Source: Candidatus Villigracilaceae bacterium
GTDB lineage: Bacteria > Chloroflexota > Anaerolineae > Anaerolineales > Villigracilaceae
Assembly (NCBI GenBank): GCA_026645935.1
Contig: JAPKMP010000010.1
Coordinates: 62,001 to 126,000 of the forward strand
Length of the DNA: 64,000 nucleotides
Direction of reading: 5' to 3'
The notes beneath the pieces were generated by a model. That model was not told the DNA's origin and ran no database searches. It saw only the letters and a list, made by a program, of their open reading frames with translations. The translations under genes and the position numbers were made by a program. Each line of letters opens with the position of its first letter. The first letter of the stretch is position 1. Below, one piece after another: positions 26,936-35,548 of this stretch.

Positions 26936-29413
26936 CTACGCTTCCACTTCCTGTTTGGATTTTTTCTTTTTGACGCCGGTCGTGGAACTGAAGATGATTT
27001 TGTTCTGTTTCGAATCCACATCCACGACCACTTCAGCGCCGTCCTTGAACTTGCCGCTGAGCAATTCCACCGAGAGCGGACTCTCGACGTGCTTCTGGAT
27101 CGCCCTGCGCAACGGACGCGCACCAAAGGCGGGATCATAACCTTCCTTTGCCAGCCACGAACGCGCGGCATCGGTCATCTGCACGGTGATGTTGTGCTCG
27201 TTGAGCCGATCCTGCACTTCCTTCATTTGCAGGATGACGATCTGCTCCATTTGATCGAGCGAAAGCGGCGAGAACATGATGATCTCATCGATACGGTTGA
27301 GGAACTCGGGACGGAACGCCGCTTTGAGCGCCTTGTCGATCTTGTCGTGGGCGTCGCGTTCTGCGTCGTCCGATTTTTGCGGAAGGAAGCCGAGGGTGCC
27401 GCCTTTTCTCACATATTCGGTGCCCAGGTTCGAGGTCATGATGAGAACCGTGTTGCGGAAGTCCACCACGTTGCCCTGGCCGTCGGTCATGCGCCCATCG
27501 TCAAGGATTTGCAGCAGGGCATTCCAAACTTCCGGGTGAGCCTTCTCTATCTCGTCGAAGAGCAGCACGCGGTACGGCCTGCGGCGGACAGCTTCCGTCA
27601 ATTGACCGCCTTCCTCGTAGCCGACGTATCCCGGAGGCGCGCCAAAGAGTCGACTCACCGTATGCTGTTCGCGATACTCGGACATATCGATGCGCACCAT
27701 TGCATCTTCATCGTCGAACATGAACCAGGCAAGCGCCTTTGCCAATTCGGTCTTGCCCACGCCGGAAGGGCCGATGAAGATGAACGAGCCAATGGGACGC
27801 GCCGGGTCCTTCAGACCGGAACGCGCGCGGCGGATCGCATCGGAAATGGCGTGGATGGCTTCCTCCTGGCCGATGATGCGCTCGTGCAAACGCGCCTCCA
27901 TGTGCAGGAGTTTTTCCGATTCCGTTTCGAGCATTTGCGTCACGGGAATGCCCGTCCACTGATGCACGACCGCGGCAATATCGTTCACATCCACCACTTC
28001 ATCGAGATGATGCTCGGCTTCCCAATGGTCTCGTTTTTCGTGATATTCCTGTTCGAGCCGCAGGCGCTCGGCTTTCTTTTGCGCAGCGCGTTCGTAATCG
28101 CGGTTCAAACCGGCTTGTTCCTCTTCGGCTTGCAGTTTATCGACCTCGGTTTTCATTGCCTTGAGATCGGGCGGCATGGAATACAAAGCCACGCGAAGTT
28201 TCGCGGCGGCTTCGTCCATCAGGTCGATGGCTTTATCGGGGAGGTGGCGGTCTGTGACGTAGCGATCCGCCAAGTGGGCGGCGGCAGATAAAGCCTCATC
28301 CGAGAAGCGCACTTTGTGATGTGCTTCGTAACGGTCGCGCAACCCCAACAGCATTTTGATGGTATCGTCAACGCTCGGCTCATCCACATAGATAGGCGCA
28401 AAGCGGCGCTCGAGCGCGGCATCCTTTTCAATGTGTTTGTGATACTCGTCCAAAGTCGTCGCGCCGATACATTGAAGTTCTCCGCGGGCAAGCGCGGGTT
28501 TGAGCATATTGGACGCATCCATCGCGCCCTGAGCGGCTCCCGCGCCGACGACCGTGTGCAATTCGTCGATCATCAATATGATGTCGCCCTTCGCGCGTTG
28601 GACTTCCTCCATCACGGCTTTGAGTCTCTCCTCGAACTCGCCTCTGAATCTTGACCCGGCGATCATCGCGCCCAGGTCGAGCGCGACCACCCTTTTGCCT
28701 GTGAGGATCTCCGGTACATCGTTGCTGGCGATCTTTTGCGCCAATCCTTCAGCGATGGCTGTTTTACCAACGCCCGCTTCGCCGATGAGGACCGGATTGT
28801 TCTTCGTGCGGCGGGACAATATCTGGATCAAGCGCAAGATCTCGTTATCGCGCCCAATGACCGGGTCGAGTTTGCCTTCGCGCGCGAGTTGGGTTAAGTC
28901 GCGCGAATATTTTTCGAGCGTGCGATACTTCGTTTCCGCCTGCGGGTCGGTCACTCGTTGACCGCCGCGCAAATCCTGAATCGCGTCATACACACGGTCG
29001 CGCGTCAAACCAGCGGATTCCAAAATGCGCGCCGCGGGTGTATTGCGCTCGGTAAGAATCGCCAAAAAGATATGCTCGGTGGAAATGTATTCATCCTTCA
29101 AGCGGTTGGCTTCTTCGTTGGCAAGGTCGATGATCCGCTTGACGCGCGGCGTAATGAAGATTTGCCCTGCGCCGCCGCCGAAAATATTCGCCTTCGGGCT
29201 GGCGCGCAGGGTGGCATCGAGTCGTTCGGTCAACGCCTGGGCGCTGACGCTCATTTTTTCCAAAATTTGGGGAATCACCCCTCCGGGCTGTTCGATCAAT
29301 GCCAGGAGAATGTGTTCGGTATCGATTTGGTTGTGACCATAGCGCTGGATGATCTCCGCCGCGCGCTGGGCAGCTTCCTGCGCTCTCTCTGTAAATCGGT
29401 CAAATCGCATCAT
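26936..29413 (-). CDS. clpC: ATP-dependent Clp protease ATP-binding subunit ClpC
   Basis: An AAA+ unfoldase that feeds substrates to ClpP. The N domain holds two Clp_N repeats ([20 protein letters not shown] and HILLALIEQ). The first AAA module has Walker [14 protein letters not shown]-like motif and short middle domain ([20 protein letters not shown]) mark ClpC rather than ClpB, whose coiled coil is much longer. The second AAA module has [16 protein letters not shown] and the sensor SNLGTE. The C-terminal D2-small domain follows. Length 825 is normal. AGAGGAAA precedes the ATG. No CtsR gene or mcsAB is nearby. Confidence 0.95.
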   Translation of the reverse strand: MMRFDRFTERAQEAAQRAAEIIQRYGHNQIDTEHILLALIEQPGGVIPQILEKMSVSAQALTERLDATLRASPKANIFGGGAGQIFITPRVKRIIDLANEEANRLKDEYISTEHIFLAILTERNTPAARILESAGLTRDRVYDAIQDLRGGQRVTDPQAETKYRTLEKYSRDLTQLAREGKLDPVIGRDNEILRLIQILSRRTKNNPVLIGEAGVGKTAIAEGLAQKIASNDVPEILTGKRVVALDLGAMIAGSRFRGEFEERLKAVMEEVQRAKGDIILMIDELHTVVGAGAAQGAMDASNMLKPALARGELQCIGATTLDEYHKHIEKDAALERRFAPIYVDEPSVDDTIKMLLGLRDRYEAHHKVRFSDEALSAAAHLADRYVTDRHLPDKAIDLMDEAAAKLRVALYSMPPDLKAMKTEVDKLQAEEEQAGLNRDYERAAQKKAERLRLEQEYHEKRDHWEAEHHLDEVVDVNDIAAVVHQWTGIPVTQMLETESEKLLHMEARLHERIIGQEEAIHAISDAIRRARSGLKDPARPIGSFIFIGPSGVGKTELAKALAWFMFDDEDAMVRIDMSEYREQHTVSRLFGAPPGYVGYEEGGQLTEAVRRRPYRVLLFDEIEKAHPEVWNALLQILDDGRMTDGQGNVVDFRNTVLIMTSNLGTEYVRKGGTLGFLPQKSDDAERDAHDKIDKALKAAFRPEFLNRIDEIIMFSPLSLDQMEQIVILQMKEVQDRLNEHNITVQMTDAARSWLAKEGYDPAFGARPLRRAIQKHVESPLSVELLSGKFKDGAEVVVDVDSKQNKIIFSSTTGVKKKKSKQEVEA

Positions 29414-29434
29414 AAGAATTTCCTCTTTCTGAAA

Positions 29435-29471
29435 AAAGACCCCAAAGGTCCTCGAGACCTTTGGGGTCTTT
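29435..29471. terminator. Palindromic hairpin upstream of clpC, family GACCC(C/T)AAAGGT
   Basis: GACCCCAAAGGTC (29438-29450), loop CTCGA, GACCTTTGGGGTC (29456-29468), extended by AAA/TTT to 29435 and 29471. It is related to 10627-10657. It may be the terminator for the converging or upstream genes, or a dispersed palindrome. Confidence 0.6.
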
Positions 29472-29499
29472 ACTGACTAGGGGCATTATAACAAACGCC

Positions 29500-29549
29500 G
29501 AGTCGGCGAACTGTCAACGCGGCGTAAGAAGAGTATTGGAATTCAGGGA
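29500..29549. repeat. Direct repeat A, left copy (GCGGCGTAAGA...GGAATTCAGG)
   Basis: About 50 bases sharing GCGGCGTAAGA and GGAATTCAGG, plus a CGCCG/CGGCG-type mini-palindrome, with 30518-30566. The two copies bracket the two unknown genes at 29655-30519. Confidence 0.6.
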
Positions 29550-29654
29550 TGAAAGAAGCGCCAATCAAACGGGCGAAGACCTGGCAGGGTTGATGGTTGA
29601 TCTTGAAATTGAAATTTTTCGGCAATTTTCAGATCAAGGAACTCGCCGCCAGGC

Positions 29655-30305
29655 TCAGAACGGACTTTTCATTTCATGTTTACGATTCTCCAGCATGGTA
29701 GTCGCCTCCACCTCAAACTCCGCAATGGAGTGAACATGAGCGAATTGAGGGTCCTTCAACAACAGGTTGGCAAGAGAATTCAGCATGATCTCGCTTGCAA
29801 CTTCCTCTGAGAACCAGATTGCGCCACTTGTATATTTGAAGAGGAAATGATTTATCGTGGTCCCTGCCAAAAAGGTGGCAATTGGCTCGTTTTCCAACAA
29901 GTGTTGAAAAGAAAATAATACTTCCTTCATGGAAGGAAGTCCGAGTTGGATCGCAATGGCAAGCGCGGCACACCTGCCTAGCATGTTTTCTTCGATGGGC
30001 TGGTCATAAAGGATTCCACCTTCGGCACGGATTTTTGCTTGCTGAGCCTGAATTTTTTCGATTGCCACATCCCATTCCGGGTCATACAACAAAGCGGCCC
30101 GGCCATCCGGTAAAACACGAAACGGCGCAATCTCCGGATCATAATGCCCAATTGCTTCGCACCCTGCTTCAGGCAGATAAAGTCCTTGCGAGATCGCATC
30201 TCCCAGGGCTGTGCCATCGCCAGCCCGCTCTCCCATCTGCCAGGTTTCTGCATGGAAATCGGCAGACGCGGATTTAGTTTTGAACATGTTTCGAAGAAAA
30301 TTCAT
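29655..30305 (-). CDS. Hypothetical protein (216 aa)
   Basis: An unrecognised acidic soluble protein. The first half has a compact pattern with HYDPEIAPFRVLPDGRAALLYDPEWDVAIEK. The second half is helical (LGRCAALAIAIQLGLPSMKE, IMLNSLANLLLKDPQFAHVHS). It has no signal peptide or motif that I can name. AAAGGAG lies only 2 bases before an ATG at 30311 and 8 bases before the ATG at 30305, so 30305 (MNFLRNMFKTKS) is preferred. It is preceded 25 bases upstream by a small frame on the same strand, and both sit between copies of a direct repeat, suggesting an acquired or mobile cassette. Confidence 0.65.
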   Translation of the reverse strand: MNFLRNMFKTKSASADFHAETWQMGERAGDGTALGDAISQGLYLPEAGCEAIGHYDPEIAPFRVLPDGRAALLYDPEWDVAIEKIQAQQAKIRAEGGILYDQPIEENMLGRCAALAIAIQLGLPSMKEVLFSFQHLLENEPIATFLAGTTINHFLFKYTSGAIWFSEEVASEIMLNSLANLLLKDPQFAHVHSIAEFEVEATTMLENRKHEMKSPF

Positions 30306-30330
30306 TTCCATTTCTCCTTTCTGGAATTAA

Positions 30331-30519
30331 CTACCACGGCAGGACGTCAATCCAGGCACCTGTAAACAAATCCTTGGGAAATCCGATCAGCAATTGGAAA
30401 CGTTTCCACCCAAAATCATTATACGCTTCCCCCCGATAAAATAAAACACCCGCTTTATCCGATAAGCCCATCGCCTCCTGGCAGATTTCTCCATCAGCAT
30501 GATAAAAATATCGCCGCAT
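30331..30519 (-). CDS. Small protein or 3' fragment of a truncated gene (62 aa)
   Basis: The translation (MRRYFYHADGEICQEAMGLS onward, ending DLFTGAWIDVLPW) looks like genuine protein with aromatic and charged residues. The ATG at 30519 has no Shine-Dalgarno sequence and lies within direct repeat A. The frame stays open 13 codons further upstream to a TGA inside the repeat. So it may be the tail of a longer gene whose 5' part was replaced by the repeat. It ends 25 bases before the 29655-30305 gene, consistent with an operon. No family is recognised. Confidence 0.45.
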   Translation of the reverse strand: MRRYFYHADGEICQEAMGLSDKAGVLFYRGEAYNDFGWKRFQLLIGFPKDLFTGAWIDVLPW

Positions 30520-30566
30520 CGGCGGATCGACAATGCGGCGTAAGAGAAATGTCGGAATTCAGGCGG
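30518..30566. repeat. Direct repeat A, right copy
   Basis: It matches 29500-29549 in order and orientation, with GCGGCGTAAGA and GGAATTCAGG identical and several substitutions between them. The mini-hairpin changes sequence but keeps pairing (CCGCATCGG here against CGCCGACTCGGCG-type there). It ends 9 bases before the ilvE stop. Confidence 0.6.
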
Positions 30567-30574
30567 ATGCGAAC

Positions 30575-31492
30575 CTATACCTCCACATTCCAACTCGAAT
30601 ATTTCGTGTTCTTTGCCCGCACCACGTCATCAAACATCATCCTCAGCTTCGTTGTCACCGGTCCCATCGAACCGTTCCCCACCGGGCGGTGGTCCACCTT
30701 TGTCACAGCCACCACCTGCGCGGCTGTTCCGGTCATGAACATCTCATCCGCAATGAAGACTTCGGTGCGGTCAATCGAGCGTTCGACTACATCCAAACCG
30801 ATTTCTTTCTTAGCAAGCTCGATGATCGAACGGCGGGTGATGCCTTCCAGGATATTATCCGTGACAGGCGGAGTGACAAGGACTCCGTCGCGCACCATGA
30901 AGACGTTCATCGCCGACCCTTCAGAGATATGTCCGTGCTGGTCCAGTACAAGCGCCTCATCGAAACCCGCGCGGTTCGCATCCGTTTTGATCAATGCCGA
31001 GTTGGCGTATGCCCCGGCCACCTTGCCGCGCGCCGGGATGACGTTGTCGTCGATCCGCCGCCATGAAGAAACGGTCACATGCGCGTTCGTATCGTTCCTG
31101 ACGTATGGCTCGTACGCCATCACGAACATGCAGAACTCATCCTTTAACTCGTGCAATCTCACGCCGATGCCCATATCCGCCTTGTAGATCGTGGGGCGCA
31201 TGTAAATATCCTGCCGCCAGTTGTCCGTACGCAGAAGGTCAACGGTTAATTGAATCAGGCTTTCCTCATCGTACGGAATACTCATCGCCATCATCCGCCC
31301 CGAATTCAATAAACGGCGGAAATGATCATAGGGACGAAAAACGAAGAGACGTTTCTTCTCTTCGTTCCAGTAACCGCGCACCCCGCCGAAGACGGCGGTG
31401 CCATATAAGAATCCATGCGTGGCAATGTTGATCCTTGCCTCGCTCAAAGGGACAGTCTTACCCTCGAAGAACGCGTGCTTCGAAAGATCCAC
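30575..31492 (-). CDS. ilvE: Branched-chain amino acid aminotransferase
   Basis: A fold-type IV PLP aminotransferase interconverting Leu, Ile and Val with their keto acids. It has the IATHGFLYGTAVFGGVRGYW substrate region, the PLP lysine in ANSALIKTDA, and the family segment GHISEGSAMNVFMV followed by ILEGITRRS. The start is probably the GTG at 31492: AGGAGG lies 5 bases upstream of it, whereas the GTG at 31498 would overlap that site. That gives 305 residues, typical of IlvE. A TATAAT with a TTACCA -35 lies upstream. Confidence 0.95.
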   Translation of the reverse strand: MDLSKHAFFEGKTVPLSEARINIATHGFLYGTAVFGGVRGYWNEEKKRLFVFRPYDHFRRLLNSGRMMAMSIPYDEESLIQLTVDLLRTDNWRQDIYMRPTIYKADMGIGVRLHELKDEFCMFVMAYEPYVRNDTNAHVTVSSWRRIDDNVIPARGKVAGAYANSALIKTDANRAGFDEALVLDQHGHISEGSAMNVFMVRDGVLVTPPVTDNILEGITRRSIIELAKKEIGLDVVERSIDRTEVFIADEMFMTGTAAQVVAVTKVDHRPVGNGSMGPVTTKLRMMFDDVVRAKNTKYSSWNVEV

Positions 31493-31525
31493 GTGCACCT
31501 CCTCTGTGCTGAATTGATTAAAAGG

Positions 31526-31553
31526 ATTATACCCGCAAGCAGGTATCTGGTAA
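31526..31553 (-). promoter_or_regulatory. ilvE promoter
   Basis: On the minus strand TTACCA (31553-31548), 16-base spacer, TATAAT (31531-31526), 34 bases before the GTG start. The rest of the gap to the next gene (31554-31768) shows nothing I can name. Confidence 0.5.
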
Positions 31554-31768
31554 TGTATATAACCCTAACGGATTTTCATCGCTTCGTCTTTCCAATGAGA
31601 ACCATTCCGCGCCTCAGACTCCGCCCCGGCCTGCCTCGTTTATCCAGGCCTCTTCCCAGCCGCAGCCGATCAGCCGCGCAACATGCCATCTCATCTTAGT
31701 GGGGGCGCGGGCGGATCAGATCGCATTCATCAGCGATGGGGATCCAAAACATGAGGCGCGATCATCCC

Positions 31769-31817
31769 TTGACAAACCCGGGATTCGGTTTTAAAATCTA
31801 ATTCGATAAATATCGAA
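31769..31817 (+). promoter_or_regulatory. Promoter and ArsR-type operator for the first ArsR-DUF2087 gene
   Basis: TTGACA (31769-31774), 17-base spacer, TAAAAT (31792-31797). It is followed by the inverted repeat TTCGAT (31802-31807), AAAT, ATCGAA (31812-31817) across the likely transcription start. This is where an ArsR repressor would block initiation. Confidence 0.7.
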
Positions 31818-31838
31818 ATAAATCTACGGAAGTGAATC

Positions 31839-32375
31839 ATGAACGAAATGCTCGATTATGTCAAAGCCCTGTCCGACCCGGTCCGTTTGCGGATCATCGG
31901 CTTGCTATCGCAGGGAAGCGCCTCGCGGGAGCAGATCGCCGCGCGCCTCAACCTTTCTCCAAAGGACTCGCTTACCCATCTGGGGTTCCTCGAATATGTC
32001 GGCGTTGTCACTCAGGCCGACGGCGTTTTCACATTGGACAACGATAAACTTGCCACGCTTGGAAAAGAAAAACTGACCGGAGAAATGAAAAAATTTAAGC
32101 CGTCAGAGGACCTGGATGAGTTCTCGAAAAAGATCCTGCGTGACTTTCTGAACGCAGACGGCACGATCCGCCAGGTGCCGGAACAGAAGAAGATCGGTCC
32201 TGTTCTGGATTATCTGATTCAAAATTTCGAATTCGATAGAATCTACACCGAGCGGGAAGTCAACACCATCATCAAACGATTCAACGAAGATACCGCCGGT
32301 CTACGCCGCGACCTGGTCGATGCAAAGATGCTGGCGCGCGAAAGCGACGGATCGCGATACTGGAGGCCCAAGTAG
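31839..32375 (+). CDS. ArsR-type regulator with C-terminal DUF2087 (paralogue 1)
   Basis: 178 residues. The N-terminal winged helix is VKALSDPVRLRIIGLLSQGS with SREQIAARLNLSPKDSLTHL. The C-terminal DUF2087 domain has the family pattern DGTIRQVPEQKKIGPVLDYL, YTEREVNTIIKRFNEDTAGL and a final SRYWRPK. DUF2087 is found mostly in regulators and its ligand is unknown. A clean promoter and operator lie upstream. A paralogue lies 130 bases downstream, with an inverted-repeat element between them. Confidence 0.88.
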   Translation: MNEMLDYVKALSDPVRLRIIGLLSQGSASREQIAARLNLSPKDSLTHLGFLEYVGVVTQADGVFTLDNDKLATLGKEKLTGEMKKFKPSEDLDEFSKKILRDFLNADGTIRQVPEQKKIGPVLDYLIQNFEFDRIYTEREVNTIIKRFNEDTAGLRRDLVDAKMLARESDGSRYWRPK

Positions 32376-32376
32376 A

Positions 32377-32495
32377 TGTCATTGCGAGGACTGACGGTCG
32401 AGTAGGACGAAGTCCGTATCGAGACCCAGCCTGATGCAATCTCTTAATTAATCATGAGATTGCTTCGTCAGGCTTACGCCATCCTCGCAATGACA
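32377..32495. repeat. TGTCATTGCGAGGA inverted-repeat element (copy 1)
   Basis: The termini TGTCATTGCGAGGA (32377-32390) and TCCTCGCAATGACA (32482-32495) are perfect 14-bp inverted repeats. An inner pair GCAATCTC (32436-32443) and GAGATTGC (32456-32463) forms the tip of a long imperfect hairpin. A degraded relative lies between groES and groEL (48354-48443). No reading frame inside. It looks like a non-autonomous palindromic element inserted between the two regulator genes. Confidence 0.75.
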
Positions 32496-32505
32496 GGAGT
32501 ACATA

Positions 32506-33063
32506 ATGAGCGAAGAACTCGTCGCCTTCTTCAAAGTCCTCTCGGATGCGAATCGGCTGAAGATAGTCGGCTTGCTTGCCCAAAAACCCTACAGCGTGGA
32601 GGAACTTGCCGCGTTATTGAACTTGAAAGCCTCCACCGTATCGCATCATCTCTCGAAGCTCGCGAAGGTTGGGCTGGTGCATGCCAGAACCGAAAGCTAT
32701 TACAACGTGTATCAACTCGACCAAAAAACGCTGGAGGAAAAATCTCGCAGCATGTTCTCGCAGGAGAAAATGACCGTCTCTGTCGCGGACGTGGACACGG
32801 ATGCCTACGACCGCAAAGTCATCAGCGATTACACGCGCAAAGACGGCAGTCTCAAGACCATCCCGGCTCAACAAAAGAAACTGGAAGCGATTCTGCGTTA
32901 TGTGGTCAAAGCCTTCAAGGTCGGCAGGCGCTACAGCGAGAAGCAGGTCAATGAAATCCTGGGTGGCTATCATGACGACACTGCCACCCTGAGGCGCGAA
33001 TTGGTCGGATTCAAGTTAATGAAACGCGAAGGCGGCGGCGGGGATTATTGGAGGGAAGAGTAA
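32506..33063 (+). CDS. ArsR-type regulator with C-terminal DUF2087 (paralogue 2)
   Basis: 185 residues with the same layout as the preceding gene: winged helix FKVLSDANRLKIVGLLAQKP and ASTVSHHLSKLAKVGLV, then DUF2087 from about residue 100 (DGSLKTIPAQQKKLEAILRY, YSEKQVNEILGGYHDDTATL, GDYWREE). Its helix-turn-helix is closer to the classical ArsR pattern than paralogue 1. ACAGGAGT lies 6 bases before the ATG. It probably shares the upstream promoter but is separated by an inverted-repeat element. Tandem duplication is the simplest origin. Confidence 0.9.
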   Translation: MSEELVAFFKVLSDANRLKIVGLLAQKPYSVEELAALLNLKASTVSHHLSKLAKVGLVHARTESYYNVYQLDQKTLEEKSRSMFSQEKMTVSVADVDTDAYDRKVISDYTRKDGSLKTIPAQQKKLEAILRYVVKAFKVGRRYSEKQVNEILGGYHDDTATLRRELVGFKLMKREGGGGDYWREE

Positions 33064-33088
33064 GAATCTCGCCGAAGCGATGAATGAA

Positions 33089-33122
33089 AACCCGACCGTG
33101 AAATTCTTTTCACGGTCGGGTT
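33089..33122. terminator. Bidirectional terminator between converging genes
   Basis: AACCCGACCGTGAAA (33089-33103), loop TTCT, TTTCACGGTCGGGTT (33108-33122): a perfect 15-bp stem with an A-run before and T-rich bases after. It serves the ArsR gene (plus) and the lipoprotein gene ending at 33144 (minus). Confidence 0.85.
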
Positions 33123-33143
33123 ATTTATTGGTTTGTCAACTCC

Positions 33144-34412
33144 CTATGGCGTCGGCGTGATGGTGGGCGTTTCGGTGGCGGTCGCTGTCGGTGTAAAGGT
33201 GGGCGTGAAAGTCAGCGTGGGAGTGAAGGTTATCGTCGGCGTGAAAGTAATTGTCGGTGTGAATGTAGTTGTCGCGGTGGGCGTATTGGTCGGCGTGGGC
33301 GGGTTTCCCTGCCGGACGATATGAGGATTGAGCCAGATGGCAAAATCCTGGTTGTTGCCGCCGTTCGCGCTGACGACAAGGATGAACTTCAACGTCTCAC
33401 CTTTGAGGGAACTCAAGTCGAGGTCCACCGGGAAGTATTTCCCTTCATAGACCTCCGCCCAACTGGCAAAGGTCTTGATCACGCCGTTGTTCAAATAATC
33501 GAGCCGGAAGATGACATTGCAGTTCGAAGCGTTGCGCTGGCAGTTGACGATCGTGCGGAAGCGGTCGCCTGCCTGAACGGTGATCGACGGGAACTGCGCA
33601 CTGATATACCCATTGCGTACATCCTGCGGAACCATCAGCAAGCCGGGTTCGTCCTCCGTGACGCCATTTTCCATCACTGGCGCGCTCAAGCGGATGATAT
33701 ATCCGTTCGGATCGCCATTCGTGCCCGGGCACGGCAGATTGCCCGCGCCGCTCGTCCAGTTCGCCGCGCAATAATTATCGGCAAAGTTGTACGTGACGAA
33801 CGAAGGACCCGTCACACGGATATCCACCCAGAAGGCGGTATCCGCCGCCGAGCCGATCCCAAACAAACCGCCCGATGCGTTGCGCAATTTCCAATAGCCG
33901 CGATATTTGCCGTCCGTGTTCGGCGAGACCAGAGTGACGGGAATCTCGATGTACTGACCCGGCGCGACGCTGCCCGGCATTTGGACAAAAGATGGCGCGC
34001 CCATGCTGTCTCCGCTCGCAAAGATGATCGAATAGGATGTGTTCCAAGTGCAGGTGCCCACGTTGCGGATGCGCCAGATCTTGACGAAAGTAGTGCTGCG
34101 TGGGACGATGCTACCATCGGGATAGGTGACATCCGCGAGGAATTGCGCCGCATCACACCGGGACACGGGAGCGGGCACAAGGGTCACAGGCTGATTCGTC
34201 GCTGTGGGTGATCCTGCGAGGGTTACTGTCGGCAGGGGGAGGCCCGGGGTGGACGTGCCAGCCGCGGCGAGGGTTTGAGCCGAAGCGGTGTAGAGTCCGT
34301 TTAGGGTGGCGAAGGGATCCGGGGTTGATGAATCCGATGGAAGGTTGCAGGCAAGCTGGACGATCAACAAGACGATAATGAGTAGAATGAGGGGTGAAAA
34401 TTTTCGAGACAT
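33144..34412 (-). CDS. NBR1-type Ig domain lipoprotein 1 with Thr-Pro tail
   Basis: A secreted lipoprotein of 422 residues. The signal peptide ends in the lipobox VQLAC (C22). A Thr/Pro/Ser linker leads to an Ig-like domain of the type first seen in human NBR1 (about 88-185; WRIRNVGTCTWNTSYSIIFA, SVAPGQYIEIPVTL, GKYRGYWKLRNA). A second beta-rich domain (about 205-360) follows. The C-terminal about 50 residues are TP-rich repeats (TPTITFTPTLTFTPTFTPTA). Probably surface-exposed and binding or adhesive. Two related lipoproteins follow upstream in tandem. A terminator lies at 33089-33122. Confidence 0.85.
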   Translation of the reverse strand: MSRKFSPLILLIIVLLIVQLACNLPSDSSTPDPFATLNGLYTASAQTLAAAGTSTPGLPLPTVTLAGSPTATNQPVTLVPAPVSRCDAAQFLADVTYPDGSIVPRSTTFVKIWRIRNVGTCTWNTSYSIIFASGDSMGAPSFVQMPGSVAPGQYIEIPVTLVSPNTDGKYRGYWKLRNASGGLFGIGSAADTAFWVDIRVTGPSFVTYNFADNYCAANWTSGAGNLPCPGTNGDPNGYIIRLSAPVMENGVTEDEPGLLMVPQDVRNGYISAQFPSITVQAGDRFRTIVNCQRNASNCNVIFRLDYLNNGVIKTFASWAEVYEGKYFPVDLDLSSLKGETLKFILVVSANGGNNQDFAIWLNPHIVRQGNPPTPTNTPTATTTFTPTITFTPTITFTPTLTFTPTFTPTATATETPTITPTP

Positions 34413-34470
34413 GCTTCTCCATTCCTTTCAACTAATAAAGACGAATTGCATGACCGATAAGTTCCCAATA

Positions 34471-34501
34471 AAAAGAAGCCGGGCGAACCGGCTTCTTTTT
34501 A
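34471..34501 (-). terminator. Terminator after lipoprotein 2
   Basis: AAAAAGAAGCCGG (34471-34483), loop GCGAA, CCGGCTTCTTTTT (34489-34501). The T-run on the minus strand directly follows the stop at 34508, so lipoproteins 1 and 2 are separate transcripts. Confidence 0.85.
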
Positions 34502-34507
34502 TTGCTG

Positions 34508-35458
34508 CTATGGGCAGAAAAATTCGAACCCCACCTTTTGATATTCCCGGTAAAACGGTTCTTTGATAAGGAATTGCATCCAGCGATTGTCGTTCTGAGA
34601 GTTGGCACGACCTACCCTCCAGCGATGATCTTTCAGCACTATCTTGGATGCTTCCTTGAATTCCAGCCACTGCGCTGAGGAGTTTCCGCCGTCCGAATGG
34701 ATGTATTGATATCTAATCTTGATCGGTCCATTGCTGGTGATGGTAACCACAGCCCAATAGTCGATGTTCGCGGGCGCACAACCATAATCGGGTTCGCGGT
34801 CAATCTCCAGCACGACGCTGGTGATGTCGTACACCGGCTTTTCCTCGGCGGAGACAGCAATCTCCGCATAGAAGGACGCCTGGTAGATGCCCACACCGAA
34901 GTTGATGTTATCGGGCGTTTGAAGTTTCCATTCGGAGCGATAGGTTCCGGCCGTGGTGGGTGTGGTCAGGACCAGTTCGATGGGCACGGTTTGCCCGGGA
35001 GGTGTGACCCGCGGCAGGTTATAGACGTAGCCGCCGCCGAGCATATCACCGGACCAGAAGATGATCTTGTAGGTGGTATCCCACGTGCAGGGGCTGGTGT
35101 TTTTGATATACCAGGTTTTCACGAATTCCACCCCCGGCTTGAAGATCTTGCCATCCACTACGGTCTCATCTTCAAGACTGGCGCTTGCGCATTGCGCCTT
35201 CGACCCGGCGGGGGTGAACGAAGTGGGCGAAGGGATCGGTGAAGGAAGCGGTGTGAGAGAGAACGGAGTCTGGGTGGGGATCGATGTAACGGTGGGGGTT
35301 TGGGTAACGGGATCTTCGGTGGGAGCCTGCGCTGTAAAGGTTTGAGCGATGGAGGTCTGGATGACCGCCTGCACTTCGGCATCGTTTCCGCATGCGGTGA
35401 TGAGCAGTGAAATGATAAAGGTCAGTGTGATCAGGATATTTATTTTGTTCTTGAACAT
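34508..35458 (-). CDS. NBR1-type Ig domain lipoprotein 2
   Basis: 316 residues. Signal peptide with lipobox LITAC (C23). A TP/SP-rich linker (about 45-85) precedes the Ig domain (about 90-190; WYIKNTSPCTWDTTYKIIFW, PPGQTVPIELVLTTPTTAGT, YRSEWKLQTPDN). A C-terminal beta domain (about 210-316) ends in a cysteine-containing tail (YQKVGFEFFCP). It shares the CxW and G(T/K)YRxxWKL signatures with its neighbours. The role is not established; extracytoplasmic binding is inferred. Confidence 0.83.
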   Translation of the reverse strand: MFKNKINILITLTFIISLLITACGNDAEVQAVIQTSIAQTFTAQAPTEDPVTQTPTVTSIPTQTPFSLTPLPSPIPSPTSFTPAGSKAQCASASLEDETVVDGKIFKPGVEFVKTWYIKNTSPCTWDTTYKIIFWSGDMLGGGYVYNLPRVTPPGQTVPIELVLTTPTTAGTYRSEWKLQTPDNINFGVGIYQASFYAEIAVSAEEKPVYDITSVVLEIDREPDYGCAPANIDYWAVVTITSNGPIKIRYQYIHSDGGNSSAQWLEFKEASKIVLKDHRWRVGRANSQNDNRWMQFLIKEPFYREYQKVGFEFFCP

Positions 35459-35501
35459 TTTCTTCCTTTCGTATTGCTTGTAAAATTATACTGTTAAATG
35501 G

Positions 35502-35527
35502 AGACGCCCGCTTTCACGGGCGTCTCT
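35502..35527 (-). terminator. Hairpin after lipoprotein 3
   Basis: GAGACGCCCG (35502-35511), loop CTTTCA, CGGGCGTCTC (35518-35527). It is GC-rich but with little T-tract, 22 bases past the stop at 35549 on the minus strand. Confidence 0.6.
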
Positions 35528-35548
35528 GGATTAATGGACTATTATTTT

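Noticed and set aside
26879-28291. 470-codon plus-strand frame opposite clpC
   Set aside because: No ribosome-binding site or recognisable domain; clpC on the other strand accounts for the whole interval.
31554-31768. Possible gene in the gap between ilvE and the ArsR-DUF2087 gene
   Set aside because: The open frame here lacks a ribosome-binding site and its translation is rich in R, P and S. I see no RNA motif either.
33150-33300. Short-period repeats (GGCGTG/GTCGGTGT type) resembling a tandem array
   Set aside because: They encode the Thr-Pro tail of the lipoprotein gene in the correct frame, so this is a coding low-complexity tract.
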